A DNA stretch of 64,000 nt from Flagellimonas_B algarum (GCF_040513375.1 NZ_JBEVTG010000002.1:1178001-1242000); one strand, 5' to 3'; positions 51,118 through 61,054 are shown, counted from the stretch's first letter. Notes: generated by a model not told the origin, from the sequence alone. Program-made: numbers and translations.

Positions 51118-51843
51118 GTGGAACAAACACATCCCGACATATTCGGAACCGCGATGCTTGACTATCTTGCCGGAAAAACCGACGGAAAAATCACCACTTG
51201 CTCTTCTTTGGATGAGGAAGATGAGATCCCAGTGCCCTATTTGTTCAGGAACTACGGGCAAATGCCAAAATTGGAGCAAAAGGCACTTAATCAATGCCAT
51301 GGTCACATTCTCGATATCGGCTGCGGCGCCGGAAGCCATAGTCTTTACCTTCAAGAACAAGGTCATGAAGTGACCGCACTTGACAGTTCGGCGGGTGCTA
51401 TCGAAAGTTGTCGCCAACGCGGTATCGAACGAACGGAACACCGTAAGGTATTGGAATATGAAAAAAACACCTTTGATACCCTTTTATTGCTCATGAATGG
51501 CATAGGTATTGTGGGTACATTGGAAAAATTGCCGGTCTATTTGGACCATTTTAGAAAATTGTTGCGGCCCCATGGTCAAATTTTGTTGGACTCAAGTAAC
51601 ATCATTTACATGTTCGAACAAGACGACGATGGCGGATATTGGATACCCGGAAGCCCGGCTTATTATGGGGAAGTCGAATTCCAGATGACCTATAATGACG
51701 AAAGTGGTCCTTGGTTTCCATGGTTGTACGTCGATTTCGATACCTTGGCGGAAGCATGCCAAAAAGTGGATTTGCACTGCGAACTTGTAAGCGAAGGCGA
51801 ACACTACGACTATTTAGCTAGATTGACCGAAAAACCATACTAG
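51118..51843 (+). CDS. SAM-dependent methyltransferase, class I
   Basis: A 241-residue Rossmann-fold methyltransferase. GTG at 51118 (MEQTHPDIFGTAMLDYLAG) is the preferred start, since the upstream frame (ATG 51010) would overlap the divergent gene. Motif I is ILDIGCGAGSHSLYL, motif II VTALDSSAGAI, motif IV LLLMNGIG. The substrate is unknown. It lies 57 bases from the YkgJ start, and a -7-like CATTTTTG is seen just before the GTG. Confidence 0.85.
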   Translation: MEQTHPDIFGTAMLDYLAGKTDGKITTCSSLDEEDEIPVPYLFRNYGQMPKLEQKALNQCHGHILDIGCGAGSHSLYLQEQGHEVTALDSSAGAIESCRQRGIERTEHRKVLEYEKNTFDTLLLLMNGIGIVGTLEKLPVYLDHFRKLLRPHGQILLDSSNIIYMFEQDDDGGYWIPGSPAYYGEVEFQMTYNDESGPWFPWLYVDFDTLAEACQKVDLHCELVSEGEHYDYLARLTEKPY

Positions 51844-51870
51844 ACCATCGCGATTAAACGTTTGCTAACT

Positions 51871-52758
51871 ATGAAAAAGATAAATTTCCTCCTGTTCACC
51901 CTGTTTTTGATATGCCTTACCGCTTGTTCTTCTGGATCGAGCAGCAACGATGATGTGGATCCGGTCGATGATGGCCCAGATCAGGTAGACCGTTCCCAAA
52001 ACCTATTGGCGACCGGCGCTTCGGCCAATGACATCCTCTCCAATACGAACTTTGATCGGATTCAGGTCGAAATCGCTTTTGTGGAAGGTTTTCGTCCTAC
52101 GGCAGAGGCGATGACGAACTTCGAGAATTTCTTACGGGAACGTACCTTCAAACAACAGGTCGATATCGATTTCCTTGAAATTCCAAGTGTGGGTAGTACC
52201 GAAATCACCCTACAGGAAATCGCGAATCTTGAAACTGAAAACCGCACAGCGTACAACAATGGCAACACCATTGCGATCTATATCTTTTTCGCTGACGCTT
52301 CGGCAGAGGGCGACAATCTCGATTCAGGTGTAGTCACCCTAGGTGCAGTATACCGCAACACCTCAATGGTCATTTACGAACGAACCGTACAAGCGTTGGC
52401 CGGACGAAGTCTGACCATTACCGATGCCGATGTTGAAACCGCAACCTTGAATCACGAATTCGGCCATTTATTCGGTTTGGTCAACTTGGGTACGGTACCG
52501 GTCAATGACCACGAAGACCCTAATGCCTTGAACCATTGTGTGATCGACGGTTGCCTCATGCAGGCCGAACTAACGTTCGGGTCCCCATCGTCAAGACAAG
52601 CCATTGGCTTTGGCACCCAGAAAATCCAATCCGCCTGCTCCCTTTCAGGCCTTCATATCATGAACATCCTCGAATCGCATGCGGCAAGGGGTCTGGCCGT
52701 AGTTCCAGATTTGGATCCAGAATGTATTCTTGATTTGCAAAATAACGGGGGGCGATAG
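51871..52758 (+). CDS. Lipoprotein zinc metalloprotease
   Basis: A 295-residue lipoprotein. The signal ends in LTAC (Cys19), followed by a Ser/Asp-rich linker (SGSSSNDDVDPVDDG). The protease motif HEFGHLFGL (H195, E196, H199) is followed by a third-ligand region VNDHEDP. Flavobacteria carry related membrane metalloproteases next to their own envelope genes; the substrate is unknown. The upstream TTG at 51862 is a less likely start than the ATG at 51871. Confidence 0.82.
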   Translation: MKKINFLLFTLFLICLTACSSGSSSNDDVDPVDDGPDQVDRSQNLLATGASANDILSNTNFDRIQVEIAFVEGFRPTAEAMTNFENFLRERTFKQQVDIDFLEIPSVGSTEITLQEIANLETENRTAYNNGNTIAIYIFFADASAEGDNLDSGVVTLGAVYRNTSMVIYERTVQALAGRSLTITDADVETATLNHEFGHLFGLVNLGTVPVNDHEDPNALNHCVIDGCLMQAELTFGSPSSRQAIGFGTQKIQSACSLSGLHIMNILESHAARGLAVVPDLDPECILDLQNNGGR

Positions 52759-52882
52759 CTATGGGTAATTACAATATCTTTTGCAAGAATTAGGCCGGTC
52801 GTGAGAAGGTAAATTCATTCGGCGACCAAGGAGGAGCACAGGAATATTCGCTATCTTACAGCCTATCAATATTCCTGTTTCC

Positions 52883-55800
52883 ATGAAAAAGCCCTTACTT
52901 TTTTTACTGATTTTAGCAACGCTTACCAGTCAAGCCCAACGCAACAAAAAGCCAACTGACAAAGACCAAGACACACCCCTATCGGAAGTCGGGTTAAGCG
53001 GTCTCAAATTCAGGAGTTTGGGTCCTGCCCTCACCTCGGGTCGCATTTCGGATATTGCCGTCAACCCCGACAACTTCAACGAGTATTACGTGGCCACTTC
53101 GGCCGGTGGGGTATGGAAAACGGTGAATGCGGGGAACACCTTTCAACCCATTTTCGATGGTCAAGGAAGTTACTCCATTGGCTGTGTAACCTTAGACCCA
53201 AACAATCCGAACGTCATTTGGGTCGGTACGGGTGAGAATAATAACCAGCGTAGTGTTTCATACGGGGACGGTGTATACCGTTCGGATGACGGCGGAAAGA
53301 GTTGGCAACATTTAGGACTCAAGACTTCGGAACATATCGGAAAGATCATCGTACATCCGGAACACCCTGAAATCGTCTATGTTGCCGCCATAGGCCCCCT
53401 TTGGAGTGCTGGTGGGGAACGAGGGCTTTATAAAACCGTGGATGGTGGGTCTACTTGGGAAGCCGTTTTGACGGTCGATACCCATACCGGGGTAAACGAT
53501 GTGGTCATGGACCCAAGAAACCCCGATGTGCTCTATGCTTCGACCTTTCAACGAAGACGTCATGTGTTTACCTATATCGGTGGCGGACCTGGTTCGGGAA
53601 TCCACAAATCGACGGATGGTGGAAGCACTTGGAAAAAAATCAACAAAGGACTGCCCAAAACCACTTTGGGGCGAATAGGCCTTGCGATTTCACCGGCTGA
53701 TCCCGAATATCTATATGCCATTGTGGAAGCGGCACAAGGCAAGGGCGGCTTTTTTCGATCTACCAATCGCGGTGCTTCGTGGGAGAAACGCGGAGGATAT
53801 GCCACTAGCGGAAACTACTACCAAGAGATTTTTGCGGATCCCGTCGATCCGAATCGGGTCTTCGCCATGAACAATTGGATGCGGGTGACCTATGATGGTG
53901 GTAAAACCTTCGATTATGTCGGGGAGGACTTCAAACACATCGATAACCATGTGATTTGGATCAATCCGAACAATACGGCCCACTTGTTGTCGGGCAATGA
54001 TGGGGGCATCTACGAATCCTGGGATAATGGCAAACACTGGACGTTCAAACCCAATTTGCCAGTCACCCAATTTTATAAGGTGGCCGTTGACAATGCCAAA
54101 CCGTTTTACAACATTTACGGGGGTACCCAAGACAATTTCAGCCTGGGCGGACCCTCGCGCACGGTCAGTGCGAACGGACCCAATAATTTCGATTGGTTCA
54201 TCACCCATGGCGGTGACGGATTCGAATCACAGATCGACCCCGATAATCCTGATATCGTCTATGCCCAATCACAATATGGCAATTTGGTGCGCTATGACAA
54301 ACGCAGCGGTGAGGAAAAGGGCATCCAACCCAAAGAACGAAAAGGCGAAAACAGCTATCGATGGAACTGGGACGCCCCATTGGCCGTTAGTCACCATGCC
54401 CAGGGACGGCTGTATTTCGCCGCGAACAAATTATTCAAAAGTGATGATTACGGAAACAGCTGGCAGGTGATCAGTGAAGACCTGTCGCAAAACATCGATC
54501 GAAACACCATTCCGGTCATGGGCCGGGTTTGGGGTGTCGAAGCCGTTATGAAGAACCAATCGACATCACCCTACGGTACCATAGTCTCTTTTTCGGAATC
54601 CCCTTTGAATCCGGATTTGTTGTTTGTTGGAACCGATGATGGTTTGATCCAAATTACCGAAGACGGTGGTGCCAATTGGCGCAAAGTGGCTGGCTTTAGC
54701 GGAGTTCCGAAAGACACTTATGTCAATGCTGTATTTGCATCAAAGCACGATGAAAATGTGGTGTATGCTTGTTTCAACAACCATAAAAAAGGGGATTTTA
54801 AACCCTATGTCTATAAAAGCAGCGACAAAGGACGAAGCTGGAAATCGATTGCGAACAATCTGCCTGAACGCGGATCGGCCTATGCCTTCGAGCAAGACCA
54901 TATCGATGCCGATCTGTTATTCGTCGGCACCGAATTCGGGGTGTTCTTTTCACCAAACCAAGGGGACGAGTGGAAACAGCTTAAAAGTGGATTGCCCCCC
55001 ATCGCCGTGCGTGACATTGCAATCCAAGAAGATCAGACCGATTTGGTGTTGGGCACGTTTGGCCGAGGGTTCTACGTTTTGGACGACTATTCTAGCTTAA
55101 GGAATATCACGTCATCGATGGAAGACCAGGCCACACTATTCCCGATCCGTGATGCATTACAGTTCGAAGATGCCTATCCCCTTGGGTTACCCGATAAAGC
55201 CTTTATGGGTGATAACTTTTTCATCGGTGACAACTTAGGGGCCGAGGCGATTTTGACATGGCACTTAAAAGAAGGAATCAAGACCAAAAAAGACCAGCGA
55301 CGTGAAGCGGAAAATAAGCGGTTAAAAGATGGGGGCGACAATCCGTATCCCTCTTATGAGACCCTTGAGGCCGAGGCCAATGAAACCGGCCCGCAATTGG
55401 TCTTGACCATTACGGATGCCAACGACATCCTTGTCCGAAAACTATTTACGACCCCAAAAGCCGGAGTACAGCGGATGCACTGGGACCTTAGGTATGCCTC
55501 AAAAGAGCCCATTGATTTCAGCAAACCACCGTTTTATAATCCCTTTGGTGGAGGTAGCAAAGGAGCAAAAGTACCTCCCGGTAGGTATTCGCTTCGCATG
55601 TCGAAAATAGTAGACCAAGTCGAGACGCCACTCGGTGGGCCGGTTAGCTTTGAGGTCGTAGCCTTGAACAACACCGTACTTCCGGCAGAAGATCGCGAAG
55701 CGTTGGCCCTTTTCCAGCAAGAAGTGAATGAAATGGCCGGAAAAGTGGAAAGCGTCCAGACGACCTTGGGCGAACTTTCGAACGAACTGAAATACATGAA

Positions 55801-56161
55801 AGCGGCGATAAAACAGACCCCAAAAGAACATGGGGATCTTTTGAAAGCTTGGAAGGCGTTGGAAAAGGAGATTTTCGAAATCCGTAAAAAAATCAACGGC
55901 GATCGCATCGCCAGCCGCCTTGATCGTGGCACCCCGCCTTCGATTGGCAGCCGGATCGGGTATTTGTTATACGAACAATCGAACTCTACCGGAAGTCCGA
56001 CAGCGACCCATCGCCAGACCTTCGCCATAGCCAAAGAGGAATTCGCACCGGTCTATGAGCGTACCAAGGTATTGGTCAACCAAAAATTCGAGGCTTTTAG
56101 AAAACGCTTAAAAAGTGCTGGAGCACCCTACACACCGGGCAACCTCCATTTCTTGGATTAG
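52883..56161 (+). CDS. Exported VPS10/BNR-repeat protein
   Basis: A 1092-residue exported protein with signal peptide MKKPLLFLLILATLTSQAQ. About ten Asp-box BNR repeats line the body, such as VYRSDDGGKSW, LYKTVDGGSTW, IHKSTDGGSTW, LFKSDDYGNSW and VYKSSDKGRSW, forming the sortilin-like (VPS10) beta propellers. The last 300 residues are helical and less conserved. Such proteins bind peptides or sugars at the cell surface. Its 3' end overlaps the convergent queE by four bases. Confidence 0.88.
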   Translation: MKKPLLFLLILATLTSQAQRNKKPTDKDQDTPLSEVGLSGLKFRSLGPALTSGRISDIAVNPDNFNEYYVATSAGGVWKTVNAGNTFQPIFDGQGSYSIGCVTLDPNNPNVIWVGTGENNNQRSVSYGDGVYRSDDGGKSWQHLGLKTSEHIGKIIVHPEHPEIVYVAAIGPLWSAGGERGLYKTVDGGSTWEAVLTVDTHTGVNDVVMDPRNPDVLYASTFQRRRHVFTYIGGGPGSGIHKSTDGGSTWKKINKGLPKTTLGRIGLAISPADPEYLYAIVEAAQGKGGFFRSTNRGASWEKRGGYATSGNYYQEIFADPVDPNRVFAMNNWMRVTYDGGKTFDYVGEDFKHIDNHVIWINPNNTAHLLSGNDGGIYESWDNGKHWTFKPNLPVTQFYKVAVDNAKPFYNIYGGTQDNFSLGGPSRTVSANGPNNFDWFITHGGDGFESQIDPDNPDIVYAQSQYGNLVRYDKRSGEEKGIQPKERKGENSYRWNWDAPLAVSHHAQGRLYFAANKLFKSDDYGNSWQVISEDLSQNIDRNTIPVMGRVWGVEAVMKNQSTSPYGTIVSFSESPLNPDLLFVGTDDGLIQITEDGGANWRKVAGFSGVPKDTYVNAVFASKHDENVVYACFNNHKKGDFKPYVYKSSDKGRSWKSIANNLPERGSAYAFEQDHIDADLLFVGTEFGVFFSPNQGDEWKQLKSGLPPIAVRDIAIQEDQTDLVLGTFGRGFYVLDDYSSLRNITSSMEDQATLFPIRDALQFEDAYPLGLPDKAFMGDNFFIGDNLGAEAILTWHLKEGIKTKKDQRREAENKRLKDGGDNPYPSYETLEAEANETGPQLVLTITDANDILVRKLFTTPKAGVQRMHWDLRYASKEPIDFSKPPFYNPFGGGSKGAKVPPGRYSLRMSKIVDQVETPLGGPVSFEVVALNNTVLPAEDREALALFQQEVNEMAGKVESVQTTLGELSNELKYMKAAIKQTPKEHGDLLKAWKALEKEIFEIRKKINGDRIASRLDRGTPPSIGSRIGYLLYEQSNSTGSPTATHRQTFAIAKEEFAPVYERTKVLVNQKFEAFRKRLKSAGAPYTPGNLHFLD

Positions 56162-56790
56162 GGGATGTTCAGGTATTTATGGGTCTGCAACGAAACTTTC
56201 CAATTGGGGTGCTGCATGACATAGTCGACGATCATCGGAATGACTTTTTCGCGAACGCTCCATTCGGGTTGTAAATAACAGATACAGTCTTCCCCAACTT
56301 GAGCGGCCTGTTCTTCGGCAAAGATCAGATCGTGTTTGTTATACACGATGACCTTGAGTTCATGGGCTTTCTGGTAGATGTCACCGACAGGAAGTTTGTT
56401 CTTCTTGGGTGAAAGGCAAATCCAGTCCCAAGTACCGGTCAACGCATAGGCCCCTGAGGTTTCGATATGGGTCTGAAGTCGTTGTTGTTTTAAACCCGAA
56501 GTCAAAGGACCCATATCCCAAGTGAGGGGTTCACCTCCGGTCACAACAATGGTATCGGAATATCGGGCCGCATTGGAAACGATCTGTTCGATATCAGTGG
56601 GTGGATGGCTTTCGGCATTCCAACTTTCCTTGACATCACACCAATGGCAGCCCACATCACAACCGCCGACCCGGATAAAATAAGCGGCGGTGCCTTTGTG
56701 ATAGCCCTCACCTTGGATGGTGTAGAACTCTTCCATTAAGGGTAACATCAACCCTTTATCGACCAAATCCATTACTGCTTCCGTTGCCAT
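56158..56790 (-). CDS. queE: 7-carboxy-7-deazaguanine synthase (radical SAM)
   Basis: A 210-residue radical-SAM enzyme of the preQ0/queuosine pathway, converting 6-carboxytetrahydropterin to CDG. Key features: YTIQGEGYHKGTAAYFIRVGGC, then the [4Fe-4S] motif C-DVG-C-HW-C (CxxxCxxC), TGGEPLTWD and SPKKN. Length is normal. No queC, queD or folE is nearby. Confidence 0.92.
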   Translation of the reverse strand: MATEAVMDLVDKGLMLPLMEEFYTIQGEGYHKGTAAYFIRVGGCDVGCHWCDVKESWNAESHPPTDIEQIVSNAARYSDTIVVTGGEPLTWDMGPLTSGLKQQRLQTHIETSGAYALTGTWDWICLSPKKNKLPVGDIYQKAHELKVIVYNKHDLIFAEEQAAQVGEDCICYLQPEWSVREKVIPMIVDYVMQHPNWKVSLQTHKYLNIP

Positions 56791-56841
56791 GCGGCAAAGA
56801 TAGTTCGGATTCGAAGATTATCCGAATACCGATCGAATCGA

Positions 56842-57297
56842 TCATTGTACAGCGATCACGTCGATTTCTATTTGGGCGCCTACGGCCAGACCCGCCGCTG
56901 CATAGGTAGTGCGTGCCGGTTTCTTGGGAAAGTACTTTACATAGACTTCATTGAACGCCCTAAAATCGTTAATGTCGGCCAAGATAACGGTACACTTGAC
57001 CACATGATCCAAACTCAGGCCGTGATGTTCAAGTACGCCCTTAATGTTACGAATCGCCTGTTCGGTCTGCCCCTTGATACCTCCTTCGGCCAATTTACCG
57101 ACACTGCGGTCCATACCGATCTGCCCGGCTAAAAAGAAGAGGTTACCAACCTGTACGGCTTCGCTAAAGGGTGCTGAGGCCCTAGCCGGATCTGCTGGGG
57201 CATGAAAAATAATGGAATCTTGTTGTGCGGATAAATTACTCAAACATAGCAGCGTTATCAGGGTCACCACAAATCGGAATGAAAGTTTCGTTTGCAT
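56842..57297 (-). CDS. Exported RidA (YjgF) family protein
   Basis: A 151-residue protein with a signal peptide (MQTKLSFRFVVTLITLLCLSNLSAQ), unusual for the normally cytosolic RidA. The domain has APFSEAVQVGNLFFLAGQIG, QTEQAIRNIKGVLEHHGLSL, the conserved Arg in KKPARTTYAAAGL and the Glu in QIEIDVIAV. Both key residues are present, so the fold and ligand pocket are intact. RidA hydrolyses reactive imines; here activity would be periplasmic. Confidence 0.85.
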   Translation of the reverse strand: MQTKLSFRFVVTLITLLCLSNLSAQQDSIIFHAPADPARASAPFSEAVQVGNLFFLAGQIGMDRSVGKLAEGGIKGQTEQAIRNIKGVLEHHGLSLDHVVKCTVILADINDFRAFNEVYVKYFPKKPARTTYAAAGLAVGAQIEIDVIAVQ

Positions 57298-57424
57298 ACT
57301 CGGGTTTTTATAGCACTAAGTTCATCAATTCAATCGAACCGACCGCTAGAGATGAACGGAAATCAATAGGTGGCGGTTACTTCGGATTCGGGAATTTGCC
57401 TATTTTTAACCCAAACTACGTAGT

Positions 57425-58939
57425 ATGGGCGACAAGGAACGGTTCATGGAACACATCGAAACCGGGTATGCCACCAAAGGCGAATTTTTGACCATGGGTG
57501 CTGGGATGCTCGATGGGGAAGCAGTGACCAATGCGTACATCAAGGTTCCTTTAAAGACCTTGAACAGACACGGTTTGATCGCGGGGGCCACAGGTACCGG
57601 AAAAACGAAAACCCTTCAAGTCATTGCCGAGAACTTATCCGAAAAGGGGATTCCAGTCTTGTTAATGGACCTTAAAGGGGATTTGAGTGGTATTGCCCAG
57701 CCGAGTCCCGGTCATCCAAAAATCGATGAACGTCATGCGGCCATCGGCCTTCCTTTTGAAGCTAAGGGTTTTCCGGTCGAAATGTTGACCCTTTCCGAAC
57801 AAGATGGGGTACGTCTGAGGGCCACCGTGTCCGAATTCGGACCGACCTTGCTATCGCGGATCCTTGATTTGACCGTGACGCAAGAAGGAATCGTCGCCGT
57901 TGTTTTCAAGTATTGCGATGATAAAAAACTCCCCCTACTCGACTTGAAGGACTTCAAAAAGGTATTGCAATACGCGACCGGCGAAGGAAAAAAGGAATTT
58001 CAATCCGAATACGGAAGGATTTCGACCAGTTCAACGGGAACCATCCTCCGAAAGATCATCGAACTCGAACAACAAGGGGCCGACCTGTTTTTTGGCGAAA
58101 AATCATTCGATGTGGAAGATTTGGTCCGGATCGATGACCAGGGCCGAGGTTATATCAATATCATCCGATTGACCGACATCCAAGACCGACCCAAGCTGTT
58201 CTCGACCTTTATGTTGAGTTTATTGGCTGAAATCTATGCGACCTTCCCAGAACAGGGCGATAGTGACCGTCCGGAGTTGATTTTATTTATCGATGAAGCC
58301 CATTTGATCTTCAAAGAAGCTTCAAAAGCGTTGCTCGATCAAATCGAGAGCATCGTTAAACTGATCCGTTCCAAAGGTATAGGACTGTATTTCGTGACCC
58401 AAAACCCGACCGATGTGCCTGACGCCGTACTAGCACAATTGGGACTAAAGGTCCAGCATGCGCTAAGGGCGTTCACCGCCAAGGATCGCAAAGCCATTAA
58501 ATTGACCGCCGAGAACTATCCCGATTCGGAATTTTATGACACCAAAGAGGTGCTGACCTCTTTAGGGATCGGCGAGGCTTTGATTTCGGCCTTGGATGAA
58601 AAAGGGCGGCCTACCCCCTTAGCCGCTACGCTTTTGCGTGCGCCCATGAGCCGCATGGATGTTTTGACCGACGCCGAACTGAAAACAGCCATCGGTAAAT
58701 CGAAACTGGTCAAAAAATACAACGAGGACATCGATCGCGAGAGCGCGTATGAAATTTTGAACGAAAAAATCGAAAAGGCCGAAAAAGAGGCAGAGAAAGA
58801 AGTTGCCAGAAAAGCCAGCAGCCGCAGTCGCTCTTCGAGTAGAAGCCGAAGCACCCGAATGAATCCAGTGGTCAAGGTTCTGACCAGCGCCACCTTTATC
58901 CGGGGGGTACTTGGGGTCCTGAAGAAAGTCATCCGTTAA
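57425..58939 (+). CDS. HerA-like ATPase (DUF853)
   Basis: A 504-residue ATPase with Walker A GATGTGKTKT (about 53-62), a DLKGDLSG segment, Walker B LILFIDEAH (near 287) and a Q-rich sensor IGLYFVTQNPTDVP. HerA-type pumps move DNA; DUF853 members are widespread and not characterised in detail. Residues near 462-478 are a Ser/Arg-rich low-complexity stretch. A further ATG at 57446 (MEHIETGYA) is possible as start. Confidence 0.87.
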   Translation: MGDKERFMEHIETGYATKGEFLTMGAGMLDGEAVTNAYIKVPLKTLNRHGLIAGATGTGKTKTLQVIAENLSEKGIPVLLMDLKGDLSGIAQPSPGHPKIDERHAAIGLPFEAKGFPVEMLTLSEQDGVRLRATVSEFGPTLLSRILDLTVTQEGIVAVVFKYCDDKKLPLLDLKDFKKVLQYATGEGKKEFQSEYGRISTSSTGTILRKIIELEQQGADLFFGEKSFDVEDLVRIDDQGRGYINIIRLTDIQDRPKLFSTFMLSLLAEIYATFPEQGDSDRPELILFIDEAHLIFKEASKALLDQIESIVKLIRSKGIGLYFVTQNPTDVPDAVLAQLGLKVQHALRAFTAKDRKAIKLTAENYPDSEFYDTKEVLTSLGIGEALISALDEKGRPTPLAATLLRAPMSRMDVLTDAELKTAIGKSKLVKKYNEDIDRESAYEILNEKIEKAEKEAEKEVARKASSRSRSSSRSRSTRMNPVVKVLTSATFIRGVLGVLKKVIR

Positions 58940-58954
58940 CACACAACCTAATCC

Positions 58955-59500
58955 ATGATAAAATCCAAATTTTCGATGGCTTTTGCCATCTTCCTACTTC
59001 TTGCGGCCTGTGCCGAAAAAGACACCACTTTTTTGATTACCGAAACCAGTGTTGGTCCGCTTCAAACGAATTCGGCAAGCGAAGCATTAGCACAGCTATT
59101 CGTCGGCGATTCGATCGTACGCGACACCTCATCATCCAAACTGATCGCTTCCAAGAAAATCCAGATATTCGAAACAGGGGGCAACAAGCTGCTTTCCCTT
59201 ACGCCAAAACAAGATAGCAGCTTGACCATTGGCAATATCCAAATCCACGACGAGCGTTATCAAACGGCATCCGGCATCGGTTTGGGCAGTACTTTCGGTG
59301 ACATACAATCCACCTTGGGTATCAAAAAAATCGTGACCACCTTCAATAGCATCGTCGTATTTCCAAAAAACGGCCCACTGTATTTTACCATTGACAAAGA
59401 CCAATTACCTGCGAATCTACGCTATTCAAACAGCCGTATCGAAGCGGTTCAGGTACCGGAAACCGCCAAGATCAAATTTTTGATGGTGGGCTGGGACTAA
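58955..59500 (+). CDS. Uncharacterised lipoprotein
   Basis: A 181-residue protein with lipobox LLLAAC (Cys19). The mature part is soluble and beta-rich (GGNKLLSLTPKQDSSLTIGNIQIHDER; GIGLGSTFGDIQSTLGIKKIV). It starts 15 bases after the HerA-like gene on the same strand and is probably in its operon. No family recognised. Confidence 0.7.
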   Translation: MIKSKFSMAFAIFLLLAACAEKDTTFLITETSVGPLQTNSASEALAQLFVGDSIVRDTSSSKLIASKKIQIFETGGNKLLSLTPKQDSSLTIGNIQIHDERYQTASGIGLGSTFGDIQSTLGIKKIVTTFNSIVVFPKNGPLYFTIDKDQLPANLRYSNSRIEAVQVPETAKIKFLMVGWD

Positions 59501-59574
59501 GCCGTGTTAATTTCTTCCCAAGGAGTACCTTAGGTCGGTCCGCTTTCCTTATTTTTTGGTAAAATCAACCTCCA

Positions 59575-60549
59575 ATGAATAAGATGACCACCTTGGTCTG
59601 CTGTCTTTGCAGCATTGGCCTTTTCGCCCAATACCCCTATGAGCCTTCTTCCGAACACCCCTATGGACTTCCCAATCCGGAAGCTCCAAAGGAACTTTTG
59701 GATTTCGCACCGATGATCGGTGAATGCGATTGTATTTCAGAGACCCGAAACCCCGATCAGACCTGGGCCGCTCCAGAAAAAATGAAATGGCGTTTCAAGT
59801 ACATTATGAACGGTATGGGGGTGCAAGACGAAACCTTGAAGTCCGACGGTCGGCATTCGGGGAGCATCAGACAGTTTATCGCAGACAGTACGCGATGGTA
59901 CGTGCATTACTATAGTTCAGGGTCGCCGAGTACGACCTTGCCCGCTTGGGAAGGAACCAAGAGGGCTGATGGAAAAATCGTATTGTATCGCGACCAGACC
60001 GCTCCCAATGGTATGGAAGGGTATTTTCGATTGAGTTTTTACGATATCGCCGATACCGGATTCAAGTGGGTAGGTGAATGGGTCGACAAGACGGAATCGG
60101 TAGTCTTCCCGACCTGGAAGATCGATTGCAGCAATGGCAAGATCCCCACAAACATAGCCGCGGAAAAAGAAGCGATCCAGGCCGCCTCGGACGCTTTTTC
60201 AAAAGCCTACTTAAGTAAAGACGTCGAAGGCATGATGGCCATGTATACCGCTGACGCCAAAATCTTCCCCAACAACCGGGATATCTTAAGTGGAGCGGAA
60301 CTCAAGTTGTATTGGACGCCTCGGGAAAACGGAGGCTCCGTAACCCATCATAAGATCACTTCGGAATACATTAAGTTTTTCGGAAACTACGCCCACGACT
60401 ATGGGTATTTTGAGGGGAAAACAAAAATTTCGGACGGATCGACCAATAGTTGGAAAGGAAAGTACGTAGTCGTTTGGCGAAAGGAAGATGGGCAATGGAA
60501 GATGTTCTTGGACATTTGGAACCGCAATCCCCCTCAATCCAAACCATAA
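59575..60549 (+). CDS. Exported protein with SnoaL/DUF4440-like C-terminal domain
   Basis: A 324-residue exported protein with a weak signal peptide (MNKMTTLVCCLCSIGLFAQ). Residues 40-190 form an uncharacterised beta-rich domain (FAPMIGECDCISETRNPDQTW, a DUF1579-like pattern). Residues 205-318 are NTF2-like: AIQAASDAFSKAYLSKDVEGMMAMYTADAKIFPN and GKYVVVWRKEDGQWKMFLDIWN. It overlaps the convergent HxlR gene by 16 bases. Confidence 0.75.
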   Translation: MNKMTTLVCCLCSIGLFAQYPYEPSSEHPYGLPNPEAPKELLDFAPMIGECDCISETRNPDQTWAAPEKMKWRFKYIMNGMGVQDETLKSDGRHSGSIRQFIADSTRWYVHYYSSGSPSTTLPAWEGTKRADGKIVLYRDQTAPNGMEGYFRLSFYDIADTGFKWVGEWVDKTESVVFPTWKIDCSNGKIPTNIAAEKEAIQAASDAFSKAYLSKDVEGMMAMYTADAKIFPNNRDILSGAELKLYWTPRENGGSVTHHKITSEYIKFFGNYAHDYGYFEGKTKISDGSTNSWKGKYVVVWRKEDGQWKMFLDIWNRNPPQSKP

Positions 60550-60956
60550 CGCTCCCTATTGGCCAAAACCTTGGGGCTGTTCTTTTGCATCCACTCGGTG
60601 AGCTCCAACAAACGCTCCACGTAGCTCTGTCCGAATTCGGTCAGGCGGTATTCGACCCGTATCGGTACTTCGGCATAAGCCTTACGTTGGATATACCCAT
60701 CGGCTTCAAGCACCTTTAGGCGCTGGCTCAACACTTTGTTCGATATGCCATACACGTATTTTTTGAGTTTGTTGAAACGCAATACAGGGAAATAGCCCAA
60801 CCAAAGTAAGATCAGGGTGCTCCATTGATCGGAAGCGACCGACATGACGTCACGTACCGGACACAGTTCTGGTGGATGCTTGTAATCAATATGCCCAAAC
60901 ATTTTTTCCAACTTTTTTACGGTCCTAAGTTTCTGATTTTCAACAACAGTTTCCAT
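60534..60956 (-). CDS. HxlR-family transcriptional regulator
   Basis: A 140-residue winged-helix regulator with the HxlR pattern: CPVRDVMSVASDQWSTLILLWLG, RFNKLKKYVYGISNKVLSQRLKVLEADGYIQRKAY and the wing VEYRLTEFGQSYVERL. It has a Cys near residue 30 that could sense electrophiles or oxidants as in other members. It is divergent from the hydrolase gene and probably controls it through the direct repeat at 61034. Confidence 0.88.
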   Translation of the reverse strand: METVVENQKLRTVKKLEKMFGHIDYKHPPELCPVRDVMSVASDQWSTLILLWLGYFPVLRFNKLKKYVYGISNKVLSQRLKVLEADGYIQRKAYAEVPIRVEYRLTEFGQSYVERLLELTEWMQKNSPKVLANRERYGLD

Positions 60957-61033
60957 AAGCGCACTTGGTTTTCAACGATTCACCTCTTTTTTGTTACCCA
61001 ATAATGGTGTATTTTTAGTTTCAATTAAAGAGT

Positions 61034-61053
61034 AAGTTACTAAAAGTTACCAA
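61034..61053 (+). promoter_or_regulatory. Tandem 10-bp repeats, candidate HxlR operator
   Basis: AAGTTACTAA (61034-61043) is followed directly by AAGTTACCAA (61044-61053), differing at one base, just before the hydrolase ATG at 61055. A looser copy TTGTTACCCAA lies at 60991. A 10-base spacing puts the copies on the same helix face, as expected for a dimeric regulator. Confidence 0.5.
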
Positions 61054-61054
61054 A

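Noticed and set aside
53312..53605. Minus-strand 97-residue frame inside the VPS10 gene
   Set aside because: It is antisense to BNR repeats and has no support.
58534..58942. Minus-strand frames at the end of the HerA-like gene
   Set aside because: They mirror the Ser/Arg-rich tail and conserved ATPase region; composition is that of a shadow.
61015..61053. A riboswitch or attenuator before the hydrolase
   Set aside because: The short direct repeats do not form a hairpin and fit an operator better.
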